DNA from: Ellagibacter isourolithinifaciens
GTDB taxonomy: Bacteria > Actinomycetota > Coriobacteriia > Coriobacteriales > Eggerthellaceae
Assembly: GCF_008831035.1 (NCBI RefSeq)
Contig: NZ_WAJR01000010.1
Span: 1 to 64,000, forward strand
DNA: 64,000 bases
Direction of reading: 5' to 3'
The notes under the pieces are model-generated. The model did no database searches. It saw only the letters and a list, made by a program, of their open reading frames with translations, and was not told the origin of the DNA. The position numbers and the translations under genes were made by a program. Below, piece by piece: positions 1-8,863 of this stretch. Numbering within the stretch: the first letter of the stretch is position 1; every line of letters begins with the position of its first letter.

Positions 1-54
1 GAGCGTCGGTTTGATGACACAACCTGTCGGAAGAAATCATCGGGTGATGATAGA

Positions 55-93
55 AAGGCCCAAGTCGGGAAAGATTTTCCTGGCTTGGGCCTT
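55..93. terminator. Hairpin, probable terminator
   Basis: A 10-bp perfect stem (AAGGCCCAAG at 55-64, CTTGGGCCTT at 84-93) encloses a 19-nt loop. It lies downstream of the glycosyltransferase gene and may also end a gene entering from the left edge. The T-tract is weak on both strands, so the direction is uncertain. Confidence 0.5.
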
Positions 94-189
94 CATTGCC
101 TCTTGACAATGTTCTACTCATATTAAACAGAGGGCCCCCTGAGGGACCCCCACTGGAAAACGCGTAATCTGAGAGAAGCTGCCGGCAGC

Positions 190-1509
190 TTACTTCTGCG
201 CGGCGATACCCTGTTGGGCTTCCGAGAACTCCTCGACGTCGACCGAGATGCTGTGCTTGATCGGCTTCCACTGGCACTTCTTCACGAGGGCAACGAGCGC
301 GATGGGCACATACGTCAGCATGAAGAACGGGAAGGTGAACATGTAGAGCACCTTCTTGCGCGTGGGCGCGTGGATGGAATCCCACTCGACGAACGTTGTG
401 AGCACGCCGAAGAGGAACATGAACATGACGTAGTTGAACAGGCAGAAGAAAATCGACGAGATGGAACTCGCAATCATGACGCCCGTCGACATGGCGCCCG
501 TCGCTGCAAGCACGATGATAATCGCGTTGAAGACGACCGACACGATGGTGAGCAGCATGCCAGGAGCGATGGTCATGAGCATGTCGTAGCAGGCGAAGCG
601 GGAACCTTTGGGATTGGTGAAGACGCCCTTCGCAAGGCGCGCGCCGTAGTGCCAAAACACCTGGTAGAAGCCCTTCGCCCAGCGGAAGCGTTGGTTCCAG
701 GAATCGCGGAAGGTAACGGGCTGCTCGTCGTAGAGCACCGCCGTCGGGGTGTAGGCGATGCGAATGCCCTCGAGGATGCTGTTCGCGGAGAACTCGATGT
801 CCTCGGTGAGCAGATGCCATCTCCAGCCGTCATTCTTCTCGATGATGTCCGCCGCGATGAAGAAGCCCGTGCCCGACACCGCGCCGCTCGTGTTAAGCGT
901 GAGGCGTGCCTGGTTCAAAAACTTGGCCTCGCGCAGGAACCACACGGCATAGCCGGCAGAAATCCAGTTGGAGTCGTAGTTCTTGGAGTTGCGGTAGCTC
1001 GTGGACGCCTTCGCGCCGTTGTCGAAGGTCTTGTTCATCTCGCGGAAGTAGTTCACGTCGAGCACGTTGTCGGCATCGAAGACGAAATACGCCTCGTAGC
1101 CTCGGTCGGCATACTGGCTGCGGATGATCTTGAAGCCGTAATCGAGCGCATAACCTTTGCCAACCTGTTCGGTGTTGAAGCGCTTGAACACAATCGCGCC
1201 CGCCTCGCGCGCCACATCGGCGGTGTTGTCGGTGCAGTTGTCGGCGATGACGAACACGTCGATCAGCTCTGTCGGGTAGTTCTGCACCTTGATGGAGTGG
1301 ATCAAGTCGCCGATGACCGCGCTTTCGTTGCGGGCAGAAACGACGACAGCGTATCGGTGGTTCTTTTTCGCGACAAGCTGCTTCGGCTTGCGTGAAAGCA
1401 CGACAAGCACGTAGTAGAGCTGATAGGTATAGCAAATGGTAAACGTGATGAAGACGCAGAAGTTGAAGATATCCACAAACGATATCTGCGAGAAGAATTG
1501 GTCGAGCAC
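190..1509 (-). CDS. Membrane glycosyltransferase, family 2
   Basis: Processive-type GT2 enzyme of the bacterial cellulose synthase/NodC-like group, expected to move a sugar from a nucleotide sugar to a growing polysaccharide at the inner membrane face. In the 439 residues one sees an N-terminal membrane helix (about 10-38), a GT-A domain with the DAD metal motif (145-147), the TED motif (235-237) and the QRFRW acceptor motif (273-277), then two to three C-terminal helices (about 310-415). The start is GTG at 1509 behind AAGGGG. The gene stands alone, and a 16-bp perfect palindrome (176-191) overlaps the stop. No polymer-specific partner gene is nearby, so the product is unknown. Confidence 0.85.
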   Translation of the reverse strand: MLDQFFSQISFVDIFNFCVFITFTICYTYQLYYVLVVLSRKPKQLVAKKNHRYAVVVSARNESAVIGDLIHSIKVQNYPTELIDVFVIADNCTDNTADVAREAGAIVFKRFNTEQVGKGYALDYGFKIIRSQYADRGYEAYFVFDADNVLDVNYFREMNKTFDNGAKASTSYRNSKNYDSNWISAGYAVWFLREAKFLNQARLTLNTSGAVSGTGFFIAADIIEKNDGWRWHLLTEDIEFSANSILEGIRIAYTPTAVLYDEQPVTFRDSWNQRFRWAKGFYQVFWHYGARLAKGVFTNPKGSRFACYDMLMTIAPGMLLTIVSVVFNAIIIVLAATGAMSTGVMIASSISSIFFCLFNYVMFMFLFGVLTTFVEWDSIHAPTRKKVLYMFTFPFFMLTYVPIALVALVKKCQWKPIKHSISVDVEEFSEAQQGIAAQK

Positions 1510-1602
1510 CAGCCCTGCCCCTTACAACTTGTGGCCGCCCGCGCACGGGCGAACTTTGACTTCGCCGCATCCGTCCGCGGCACTTCCGTTCAAACTTTCT
1601 GG

Positions 1603-1631
1603 ATTATAGCGGCCTTGAGCGGTTTTGTGCA
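1603..1631 (-). promoter_or_regulatory. Candidate promoter of the glycosyltransferase gene
   Basis: On the minus strand a perfect TATAAT (plus coordinates 1603-1608) lies 17 bp downstream of TGCACA, a 4/6 match to the -35 consensus. It would give a leader of about 90 nt before the GTG at 1509. Confidence 0.45.
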
Positions 1632-1970
1632 TCTCACGAGGGAAAGCTGTAGCCGAAACGCCCTTTTCGGGCAATAAAAGGGCAGCTTGCACACCTTGGG
1701 TGCACAGCATCTTCATATTAACGAGGGATTGCTTGCGGGCGCACAGCATGTTTTGCTGCACACTGCCGCAACGCCGAGCAGGGGAAAACGTAACCGCACG
1801 ATTACATTTTGGGAGAACGTGACAAGTAGCATTTTCGCACATCAGATCGAGAAAATCACGACTGAAAAATGACTATCTCATTAGGTATCATACTTTTCGA
1901 GGAGAGGAGTTTCCTAAACATACAAGGGCAAAAGCCGCGCCCACACCAATAGCCGAAACGCCTCTCGAAT

Positions 1971-1999
1971 CGGGCGCCGGACCGATCATCCGGCGCCCG
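1971..1999 (+). terminator. Strong intrinsic-terminator-like hairpin
   Basis: An 11-bp perfect GC-rich stem (1971-1981 with 1989-1999) and a 7-nt loop are followed by CTTTCATTTT. This reads as a plus-strand terminator, but no plus-strand gene precedes it, so it may end a small RNA or be the remnant of a lost gene. Confidence 0.6.
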
Positions 2000-2093
2000 C
2001 TTTCATTTTGGCCTCGATGAGCCCAAGCTCGCAGGATTGCCATCAAGCTCGAACAGGGGTGATGTCCTCACGACCACTGGGCCCGAACGCGGA

Positions 2094-2216
2094 TCACTGA
2101 TAGAAGCGCAACACGCCGCGGGGCACGCCGCGCGACCACATGCTGTGCACGTCCACCGGCCCATACGCGTCGATGATCATGTCGTTGCCCAGATAGATTG
2201 CCACATGACACCCCCC
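2094..2216 (-). pseudogene. C-terminal remnant of an NlpC/P60 hydrolase
   Basis: The last 38 codons of a minus-strand frame read CHVAIYLGNDMIIDAYGP and onward, ending in RFYQ and TGA. This matches the histidine-containing end of NlpC/P60 cell-wall peptidases (usual form GHVGIYLG...MIHA). The catalytic cysteine half and any start are missing; upstream the frame runs into arginine-rich noise beside the end of cobK. It is a dead fragment left where the cobalamin operon was joined to other DNA. Confidence 0.65.
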
Positions 2217-2251
2217 ACGCGGGCGGGAGGGCGCGCAGGCGCGGCGAGCGC

Positions 2252-3025
2252 CTAGCGCGTGAACTCCCGTAAGAGCGCGTCTTCCACTTCCCGAAGCGAA
2301 AGGGCCCCGCCTCCCTCGGCGGGACGGGCGACCACGATGCAGCGCGCTCCCACGTCGCGCGCGGCGGCGAGCTTCTCGGCCGTGCCGCCTACGGTTCCCG
2401 AGTCCTTGGTCACAAGCCACTGGGCGCCCACCTGCCGAAGCATCGCCTCGTTGAGCTCGCGGGTGAAGGGCCCCTGCATGCCGATGACGTGCGACGGCGA
2501 AAACCCCGCGTCGATGCACTTCGTTATAGCGCCGGGCAGCGGGAGCACACGCACGAAGAAGCGCTCCGCGAAATCGGCGACGCGCGTGTAGGGAGCAAGC
2601 TCCTTGCTCCCCGTCGTGAGAAGCGCGCGACCCGGGTTCTCGGAGAGAAAGCGCGCCGCGCAGGCGATCGACGCGACCGACACGACGCCTTTGGGCAGCG
2701 CCCCGGCCGGGCGCGCAAGGCGCAGGCATCGTGCACCCACGGCGAGCGAAGCGGCCCGGATGTTGCCGCTTGCGAGCGTAGCGAAGGGGTGCGTGGCGTC
2801 GACGACGATGCGCGCGCCGGAAAGCTCGCGCTCCATGTCGGCCTCGTCGAGCCTGCCCGCATGCACCTCGATGCCCGGAAGCTCGCCCAAAAGCTCGCCT
2901 CCGTACTCGGTTGCCGCGTAGGCACGGGCGGGGATGCCCGCCCCGCTCGCCCATTCGCACAGAAGGCGGCCCTCGGTGGTGCCGGCGAAGATGCGCAGCG
3001 CCGGCGCGGATGCGGGCGCCGTCAC
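2252..3025 (-). CDS. cobK: Precorrin-6A / cobalt-precorrin-6A reductase
   Basis: Reduces (cobalt-)precorrin-6A to 6B with NAD(P)H in the cytoplasm. The 257-residue protein opens with an IFAGTTEGR nucleotide-binding segment and has the VVDATHPFA motif and the late VTKDSGTVGG motif of CobK/CbiJ. The chosen start is a GTG that shares its bases with the TGA of cbiC (GTGA overlap); a longer frame exists upstream but is the shadow of cbiC. This is the last intact gene of the cobalamin operon. Its length is normal for the family. Confidence 0.9.
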   Translation of the reverse strand: MTAPASAPALRIFAGTTEGRLLCEWASGAGIPARAYAATEYGGELLGELPGIEVHAGRLDEADMERELSGARIVVDATHPFATLASGNIRAASLAVGARCLRLARPAGALPKGVVSVASIACAARFLSENPGRALLTTGSKELAPYTRVADFAERFFVRVLPLPGAITKCIDAGFSPSHVIGMQGPFTRELNEAMLRQVGAQWLVTKDSGTVGGTAEKLAAARDVGARCIVVARPAEGGGALSLREVEDALLREFTR

Positions 3026-3663
3026 TTCGGGCCGCCTGGGCGCGTGATCTGGTAGAGCAGCGCGTTCATAATGGCGGCCGCCACGGTCGAGCCGCCCTTG
3101 CGACCCCTCGCGACGATGGCCGGCACGCGTCGCGCGAGTAGCTCCTCTTTCGCCTCGACCACGTTCACAAACCCGACCGGCACCCCAACGACGAGCGCGG
3201 GCGCGATCTTCCCCGCGTCCATGAGCTCGGCGAGGCGCAGAAGTGCTGTGGGAGCGTTGCCGACGGCCACGATGAGCGGACCTTCGATGCAGCAAGCTTT
3301 GTCCATGCTCGCAACGGCGCGAGTCGTGCCCGCGGCGCGCGCAGCCGCGGCGACATCAGGGTCGGCCATGTAGCACACGGCCTTGCAGCCGAGCTTTGCG
3401 AGCGCGGGCTTGCTTATGCCTGCGAGCGCCATGTTCGTGTCGGTGAGCACCGTGGCCCCTGCGCGCAGTGCGTCGAGCGCACAATGCGCGGCGTCATGGG
3501 TGAACACGAGGGAATCGGCGTACGAGAAGTCGGCAGTGGTGTGGATGACGCGCTTCACGACGGGCTCTTCGAGCGGCGGGAACGTGCGGCCGCCGAGCTC
3601 TTCGGTGATGATCTCGAAGCTGCGCCGCTCGATGTCGCCGGGCGCCATCTCCTTGGAATCCAT
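3022..3663 (-). CDS. cbiC: Precorrin-8X methylmutase
   Basis: Moves the methyl group from C-11 to C-12 of (cobalt-)precorrin-8X to give hydrogenobyrinate/cobyrinate. At 213 residues it has the normal CobH/CbiC length, with the family features SFEIITEE near the N-terminus, the HTTADF catalytic histidine segment, TDTNM, and VGVPVGFVNVVEAKE near the C-terminus. The ATG directly follows the TAG of cobO without a gap, so translation is probably coupled. It sits between cobO and cobK in the operon. Confidence 0.93.
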   Translation of the reverse strand: MDSKEMAPGDIERRSFEIITEELGGRTFPPLEEPVVKRVIHTTADFSYADSLVFTHDAAHCALDALRAGATVLTDTNMALAGISKPALAKLGCKAVCYMADPDVAAAARAAGTTRAVASMDKACCIEGPLIVAVGNAPTALLRLAELMDAGKIAPALVVGVPVGFVNVVEAKEELLARRVPAIVARGRKGGSTVAAAIMNALLYQITRPGGPK

Positions 3664-4179
3664 CTAGTACTCCACTCCTTCCCTTGCACATATCCCCTGC
3701 TCGTAGGGGTGTTTCTCGCACCGCATCTCGGTTATGTAGTCGGCCTTCTCCACGATCTTGCGGGAAGGCGCGCGCCCGGTGAGCGCTACTTCGACGCCGC
3801 GCGCGGACATATCGAGCGCGCGGTCCACGAGCGCCTCGTCGACAAGCCCCTTCGAAAGCGCGTCGAGCGCCTCGTCGAGCACGAGCAGCCCCTCCTGCGC
3901 GCCCTCGAGCTCGGCGAGCGCGGAAGCGAGGTTCCCATCGTGCAGCTCGCACGTCGCGGCAAGTTCTTCCGACGTCATCGACCAGGTAAACTTGTCCGAC
4001 GCCTTCCCCGCGAACACGGGCACGCCGAAATGCTCGGCGAGCAGGCGCGCCTCCCCGCTTTCGCCGTCTTTCAGGAACTGCACGACGACGACGCGGCGGC
4101 CTGCGGCGAGCATGCGGAGGGCGAGGCCCATCGCCGCCGTGGTCTTGCCTTTGCCGTCGCCATGATACACGTGGATCAT
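3664..4179 (-). CDS. cobO: Cob(I)yrinic acid a,c-diamide adenosyltransferase
   Basis: CobO/BtuR-type corrinoid adenosyltransferase, which transfers the 5'-deoxyadenosyl group of ATP to the cobalt of reduced corrinoids. It starts at once with MIHVYHGDGKGKTTAAMG, a P-loop typical of this family, and later shows VVQFLK, a LLVLDE Walker-B-like motif and LTGRAP. The 171 residues match the family. ATG at 4179 overlaps the cobQ stop (ATGA). A longer arginine-rich frame upstream is antisense noise. Confidence 0.92.
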   Translation of the reverse strand: MIHVYHGDGKGKTTAAMGLALRMLAAGRRVVVVQFLKDGESGEARLLAEHFGVPVFAGKASDKFTWSMTSEELAATCELHDGNLASALAELEGAQEGLLVLDEALDALSKGLVDEALVDRALDMSARGVEVALTGRAPSRKIVEKADYITEMRCEKHPYEQGICAREGVEY

Positions 4180-5675
4180 ACGCCCTCCTCGATGATGCGG
4201 TAGACATACTCCATGTCGAGCGCCCCACGCACGGCGTCGGCCAGGCGGTCGAACTCGCGCGCACGGTGATCGGCTGCGGACGCCGCGCCCGCAGCACCCA
4301 CGACGCTCTCGGGCAGGCCGCGCATGCGCGCGAGCGAGCGCGCGAGGGCGAGCGCCACCCCCGGTTCGTCGAACAGGCCGTGGAGATAGGTTCCGAACAC
4401 GTTTCCGCAGGCCGCGCCTTCTGGTTTGCCGCCAATCGTGCCCGCAGGGGCGCAGGAGACGGTCGTTTCGCCGTCGTGAATCTCGTACCCGCGCGCCGTC
4501 ATGCCGTTCCACACCGAGAACGCGCCTTGGGCGCCCGTGATGCGCAGCTCCGACTGGGCGAGGCGCTTTTCCTCCTTGAACACCGTACTTGCGGGGATGA
4601 GCCCGAGCCCGCGCGCGGTGCCAGCGCCTTCCCTGCCGTGCGGGTCGGAAAGCTCGTCTCCCAAAAGCTGGTAGCCTCCGCATATGCCGAGCACCGGCGT
4701 GCCCGCGCCCGAAAGCGCGCGTACACAGGCTCCGATGCCGCTAGCCGCAAGCCAGCGCGCGTCGTCGAGCGTGGTCTTCGAGCCGGGGAGCACCACCAGG
4801 TCGGGTCGGCCCAGATCGGTCGTCGAGGAAACGTAGCGCACGCCCACGCCGGGCACGCGCGAAAGCGGGTCGAAGTCGGTGAAGTTCGACAGATGCGGAA
4901 GGCGCACGACGGCGACGTCGATGACGCCGCGCGCCTCGCGGGCAGATAGGCGCGGCGCGAGCGAGTCCTCGTCGTCCAGGTCGAGCGTAAGATACGGCAC
5001 GACCCCCACGACGGGAACCCCGCACATCTTCTCGAGCGGGGCCAAACCCGGGCGCAGGATTTCCACATCGCCGCGGAACTTGTTCACCACAAGCCCCCGC
5101 AAAAGCGCGCGGTCCTCGGGCGCAAGGAGCGCGACCGTGCCGTAGAGCTGGGCAAACACCCCGCCTGGGTCGATGTCGCCCGCGAGCAGCACGGGGGAGG
5201 ACACGGCGCGCGCGAGCCCCATGTTGACGATGTCGTTTTCGGCGAGGTTGATTTCGGCGGGGCTGCCGGCGCCCTCGATGACGATGACGTCGTTTTCCTC
5301 CGCGAGCGAATCGAACGCCTCCAAAATCTGCGGCATGAGCGCCTTCTTTCGCGCGAAGTAGTCCCTCGCAGCGAAGGCTCCCTGCGCCTTGCCGGCCACG
5401 ATGAGCTGGCTTCGGTGATCGCTTTCGGGCTTGAGCAGGATGGGGTTCATGCGCACGTCGGGCGCGATGCCGCACGCCTCGGCCTGCATGATCTGGGCGC
5501 GCCCCATCTCGAGCCCGTCGGCCGTGACACCGCTGTTGAGCGCCATGTTCTGGCTCTTGAAGGGAGTCACGCGCAGGCCGTCCTGCGAAAGCACGCGGCA
5601 CAGCCCCGCCGCAAGCAAGCTCTTCCCCGCGTTCGACATGGTGCCCTGGATCATGATGGGCTTCGCCCTACCCAC
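4176..5675 (-). CDS. cobQ: Cobyric acid synthase
   Basis: Glutamine-dependent amidation of side chains b, d, e and g of adenosylcobyrinate a,c-diamide. The 499-residue protein has an N-terminal dethiobiotin-synthetase-like ATPase (MIQGTMSNAGKS, then FKSQNMALNSG and EGAGSPAE) and a C-terminal class I glutamine amidotransferase with the GICGGYQLLG cysteine loop and a late LHGLFD histidine. The GTG start at 5675 is set by AAGGAGG nine bases upstream and overlaps the end of cobD by 8 bp. It sits between cobD and cobO. Confidence 0.93.
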   Translation of the reverse strand: MGRAKPIMIQGTMSNAGKSLLAAGLCRVLSQDGLRVTPFKSQNMALNSGVTADGLEMGRAQIMQAEACGIAPDVRMNPILLKPESDHRSQLIVAGKAQGAFAARDYFARKKALMPQILEAFDSLAEENDVIVIEGAGSPAEINLAENDIVNMGLARAVSSPVLLAGDIDPGGVFAQLYGTVALLAPEDRALLRGLVVNKFRGDVEILRPGLAPLEKMCGVPVVGVVPYLTLDLDDEDSLAPRLSAREARGVIDVAVVRLPHLSNFTDFDPLSRVPGVGVRYVSSTTDLGRPDLVVLPGSKTTLDDARWLAASGIGACVRALSGAGTPVLGICGGYQLLGDELSDPHGREGAGTARGLGLIPASTVFKEEKRLAQSELRITGAQGAFSVWNGMTARGYEIHDGETTVSCAPAGTIGGKPEGAACGNVFGTYLHGLFDEPGVALALARSLARMRGLPESVVGAAGAASAADHRAREFDRLADAVRGALDMEYVYRIIEEGV

Positions 5676-6891
5676 GGGTATCGACCTCCTTCGCCGAGCC
5701 TCGGCCATCCGCGCCCGCCATAGCGCCGCTGCAAGAAGCGCCGCCCCGTTCGTCGGGTTCGCCTTCGCCCGATGCGCCTTCCGCCCGAAGCGCGCGGCTG
5801 AACGCCATCGCAAGCCGGGCGTTCTCCTTGCGCGTGCGCACCGCGACGCGGCACCAGAAACGGGACAGTACCGAAAACGAGTCGCACGTGCGGACCAAAA
5901 CCCCCTGATTATACAGGCGCTCGGGGATGTCTTTCGCCGGCGTGCGGACTAAAAGGAAGTTCGCATCCGACGGCACGACGGAAAGCCCGAGCGAGGAGAG
6001 CTCGTGGGAAAGCCACGCTCGCTCGCCCGCCAATACATCGCGCGTGCGCGAGACGTATTCGGCGTCTTCCAGGGCGGCGATGCCCGCGGCCTCGGCGACC
6101 GAGGAGACGGGCCACGCCTGCCCCGCCCGGCGAATCCCCTCGATGAGTTGGGCGTTTCCGCTGATCAGATATCCCAACCGCAACCCCGCCATTCCGTAGA
6201 GCTTGGTGAACGCGGAGAGCACGGCCACATGGCGCGAACACGCGGCGCGTGCGGCCACGCTCCTTTCGCGGGCGTCGGGCGCAAATCCGAGAAAGCACTC
6301 GTCCACGACGAGCAGCGCGCCCGCCTGCTCGCAGCGGCAAGCCGCGGCATCGATCACGCGGGGGTCGACGAGGCGCCCCGTCGGGTTGTTCGGATTGCAG
6401 AGGTACGCCACGTCTCCCGGCCCCTCGATCGCGCGGGCGAAGGAGGCGGGCACGTCGAAGTCGTCCGCTTCGGAGAGCGGGAACTCCTGCACGCATGCGC
6501 CGTAGTACGATGCCGCCTCCGCATATTCAGAGAACGTCGGCGCACACACGACGATGCGTTTCGGGCGCACCGCCGCGGCGAGCCGCCAGATGATGTCGGA
6601 TGCGCCCGCGCCGCAGACGATAGTATCTTCGGGAATGCCCTGGGCGCGCGCTAGGGCGCGAACGAGGGCGAGGCTTTCCCTATCGGGGTAGGCGTCGATT
6701 CGAGAAAGCGCCTTGCGAGCTGCGGCGACGGCGCGCGGCGAGGGGCCTGCCGGATTCACGTTCACCGAGAAGTCAATGAGGTCGGAGGCGCCCCCTTCGC
6801 AAGCGATGCCGAGCGATTGCGCGCTGCCCCCATGCGCACGGGCGCGTAGGATTCCCCTGGCAGCCCGGGGCGCGGCGTGATCTTCCCTCAT
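5668..6891 (-). CDS. cobD: L-threonine-O-3-phosphate decarboxylase
   Basis: PLP enzyme that makes (R)-1-amino-2-propanol phosphate, the linker of the nucleotide loop. The fold-type I aminotransferase signature is clear: DFSVNVNPAGPS near the N-terminus, LCNPNNPTG, LLVVDECF, and the PLP-lysine motif AFTKLYGMAGLRLG. The start at 6891 overlaps the cbiB stop (ATGA). About 30 glycine- and serine-rich residues end the protein and look like a non-conserved tail. Its position directly after cbiB fits the use of its product. Confidence 0.9.
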   Translation of the reverse strand: MREDHAAPRAARGILRARAHGGSAQSLGIACEGGASDLIDFSVNVNPAGPSPRAVAAARKALSRIDAYPDRESLALVRALARAQGIPEDTIVCGAGASDIIWRLAAAVRPKRIVVCAPTFSEYAEAASYYGACVQEFPLSEADDFDVPASFARAIEGPGDVAYLCNPNNPTGRLVDPRVIDAAACRCEQAGALLVVDECFLGFAPDARERSVAARAACSRHVAVLSAFTKLYGMAGLRLGYLISGNAQLIEGIRRAGQAWPVSSVAEAAGIAALEDAEYVSRTRDVLAGERAWLSHELSSLGLSVVPSDANFLLVRTPAKDIPERLYNQGVLVRTCDSFSVLSRFWCRVAVRTRKENARLAMAFSRALRAEGASGEGEPDERGGASCSGAMAGADGRGSAKEVDTRG

Positions 6892-7862
6892 GCCATCGCC
6901 CCCACGGCGAGCACGACCGCCGCGCGCGCGGCGCCGAAGACGACGAGCGCGCATACGGACGCGGCGAGCATGAGCCTTGTCGCCCGGGCGATGTCGCCCC
7001 ACTCGATTTCGCGGGACGCGTCGCCTATCGTCGGTTTCTCAACGAGTTTGCCGAAATACACCGCGGGTCCTGCCAGGCGCAGCCCGAGCGCGCCCGCGCA
7101 CGCTGACTCGGTCTGCGCCGCGTTCGGGCTTGCATGGCGACGCCTGTCGCGGCGCCAGATGCGCGCCGCCCCGCGCGCGTCGAGCCCGACGATCGGGCAC
7201 ACGGCGATCATGAGCAGGGCCGATAAGCGCGAGGGAATCCAGTTCACCGCATCGTCGAGGCGCGCCGAGGCGCAGCCGAAGTCGATGTAGCGCTCGTTTT
7301 TGTAGCCCACCATGCTGTCGAGCGTGTTCACCGCCTTGTACGCCATGCCCAAGGGCGCACCCCCAATCATAAGGTAGAAAAGCGGCGCGATGACGCCGTC
7401 GCTCGCGTTCTCCGCCACCGTTTCCACGGCGGCGCGCGCGACGCCCTGCTCGTCGAGAACAGACGTGTCGCGTCCCACGATGCGCCCGACGGCTTCGCGC
7501 GCCGCGACAAGGCCGCCCTTCGAGAACGCGCGGGCCACGGCCAGGCTCTGGCGGCGCAGCTCGCATGCCGCGAGAATCTGATAGCTCGCCCATGCCTCGG
7601 CCACGAAGCGCAAGCCGGAGTGAACCATGCCGCAAAAATGCAGGATTCCCCAGGTCAAAAGCCCACACGCAAGCGGAAGCGCCACGGCGAGCACAAGCCC
7701 CGCGGCGCGCGTGCCCGCGGACGTTTGCGGGAATGCGCCCCGCAGGCGGCCTTCGGCCCACGTGGTCGCGCGCCCCATGGCGACGACGGGATGGGGAAGC
7801 CAGCGCGGGTCGCCGAAGGCAAGGTCGGCCGCGAACCCGGCGGCGACGGCAAGAATCGTCAT
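6888..7862 (-). CDS. cbiB: Adenosylcobinamide-phosphate synthase
   Basis: Integral membrane enzyme joining cobyric acid to aminopropanol (phosphate). The 324 residues contain the N-terminal DLAFGDPRWLPHPVVAMGR motif and the central ETVAENASDGVIAP and YKAVNTLDSMVGYKN blocks that define CobD/CbiB, plus four to five hydrophobic segments. ATG at 7862 overlaps the preceding TGA (TGATG). It sits immediately before cobD, its functional partner. Confidence 0.92.
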   Translation of the reverse strand: MTILAVAAGFAADLAFGDPRWLPHPVVAMGRATTWAEGRLRGAFPQTSAGTRAAGLVLAVALPLACGLLTWGILHFCGMVHSGLRFVAEAWASYQILAACELRRQSLAVARAFSKGGLVAAREAVGRIVGRDTSVLDEQGVARAAVETVAENASDGVIAPLFYLMIGGAPLGMAYKAVNTLDSMVGYKNERYIDFGCASARLDDAVNWIPSRLSALLMIAVCPIVGLDARGAARIWRRDRRRHASPNAAQTESACAGALGLRLAGPAVYFGKLVEKPTIGDASREIEWGDIARATRLMLAASVCALVVFGAARAAVVLAVGAMA

Positions 7863-8863
7863 CACCGGGCATCGCCCCCCGAAGCGGGGCGAACGTCGCG
7901 AAGGCAGCGCCCATCCCAGGTGGCGGCCCATGCGCCGCCCGGCTCGGTATGCACGTCGAAGTATCCCATTTTCGGGACAGCTAGCTCGGAGAGCAGCGCT
8001 TTCACGGTACCCGCGTGAACGACGAAGACGGCGCGCCCACTCCCCTGGGCGCGCTCCGATTCGCACGCCTCCCGAAACGCCGCGACGACGCGGCGGGTGA
8101 AATCGCTCTTGCCCTCGCCATGCGGGCAGCGCGTCTCGCACCAGGAGTCTACCCAGGCGCGGTAGCGCGCATCCTCTTTAAGCTCGGCGGCGCTTCGCCC
8201 CTCGAAGTCGCCGAAATCCATCTCGCGCAGACCGGGGCACGCCATAAGCTCCGCGTTCGGGAAGAGGATGCGCGCCGTCTGGTCGGTGCGGGCCATGCCG
8301 CTCGTGATAACACGAAACACGTCACGATCGCACGCGAGGTCGCGCAAAGCGCGCTCGCCCGCACTCGACAGGGGCTCGTCGGTGCCCGCCCCGCTGTAGC
8401 GATGGTCTTCCGTGCCCGCCGTGGCACCATGGCGCACGAAGACGATTTCCAAAGGCGCGCCCGCGCCCTGCGTCCCTCGAGGCGCATCAGCAAGGTTTCC
8501 TTTGATGACCTGGGGAATCCCGCACGTCATGCGCACGACGACGTCGGCGCGCGCAGCGAGCGCGCATCCCAGGCGCCCCGCGCGCTCGCGCCATTGGGCG
8601 TCTTCCGCACGCATGGGGACGACCCCCGAGCCGACCAAGGGCAGAATCACTGCGTCGAAGCCGATCAGCCGCTCGAGCGCCCGGTCAGCGTCGAGCGCGC
8701 GTACGAGTTCCTCAGCACGGTACGCAACGCGGCCGGCAAAAGCCGCGGGCACGCCGCCCTCCGCAAGCTGCGCCGCGTCGACGAAATCGTCCGCCGCGAA
8801 CCCGAGCTTTTCGCGCACGAAGGTCCTCTTCCCCGAATGTACGCCACCTACCACGAGCATCAT
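7862..8863 (-). CDS. Degenerate CobU-like domain fused to CobC-type phosphatase
   Basis: Two-part protein of 333 residues. Residues 1-123 resemble a shortened CobU: a P-loop-like GGVHSGKR at 6-13 (arginine where serine or threonine is usual), then VGSGVVP and CGIPQVIKG, matching the C-terminal half of CobU; the middle with the guanylylated histidine is missing. Residues 138-333 are a histidine phosphatase with RHGAT (144-148), GLREMDFGDFEG and the second catalytic histidine in VVHAGT. The second part probably acts as alpha-ribazole-5'-phosphate phosphatase (CobC). The role of the first part is unknown; it may help CobU or be vestigial. ATG overlaps the cobS stop. Confidence 0.75.
   Translation of the reverse strand: MMLVVGGVHSGKRTFVREKLGFAADDFVDAAQLAEGGVPAAFAGRVAYRAEELVRALDADRALERLIGFDAVILPLVGSGVVPMRAEDAQWRERAGRLGCALAARADVVVRMTCGIPQVIKGNLADAPRGTQGAGAPLEIVFVRHGATAGTEDHRYSGAGTDEPLSSAGERALRDLACDRDVFRVITSGMARTDQTARILFPNAELMACPGLREMDFGDFEGRSAAELKEDARYRAWVDSWCETRCPHGEGKSDFTRRVVAAFREACESERAQGSGRAVFVVHAGTVKALLSELAVPKMGYFDVHTEPGGAWAATWDGRCLRDVRPASGGDAR

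Larger units (their letters stand above)
1510..2093. other. Intergenic region without recognised gene
   Basis: No convincing coding sequence is visible. Open frames here lack family resemblance and good ribosome sites. It holds the likely minus-strand promoter of the glycosyltransferase and, on the plus strand, a very stable terminator-like hairpin. The 10-mer AGCCGAAACG occurs twice (1651 and 1951). Confidence 0.5.

Noticed and set aside
1522-1842. A 106-residue minus-strand frame upstream of the glycosyltransferase
   Set aside because: It has no family resemblance or good ribosome site and crosses the predicted promoter.
2489-3055. Plus-strand frames opposite the cobalamin genes (also at 4266-4949, 10373-11563 and 14946-16448)
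   Set aside because: They are antisense to strongly identified Cob/Cbi proteins and have noise-like composition.
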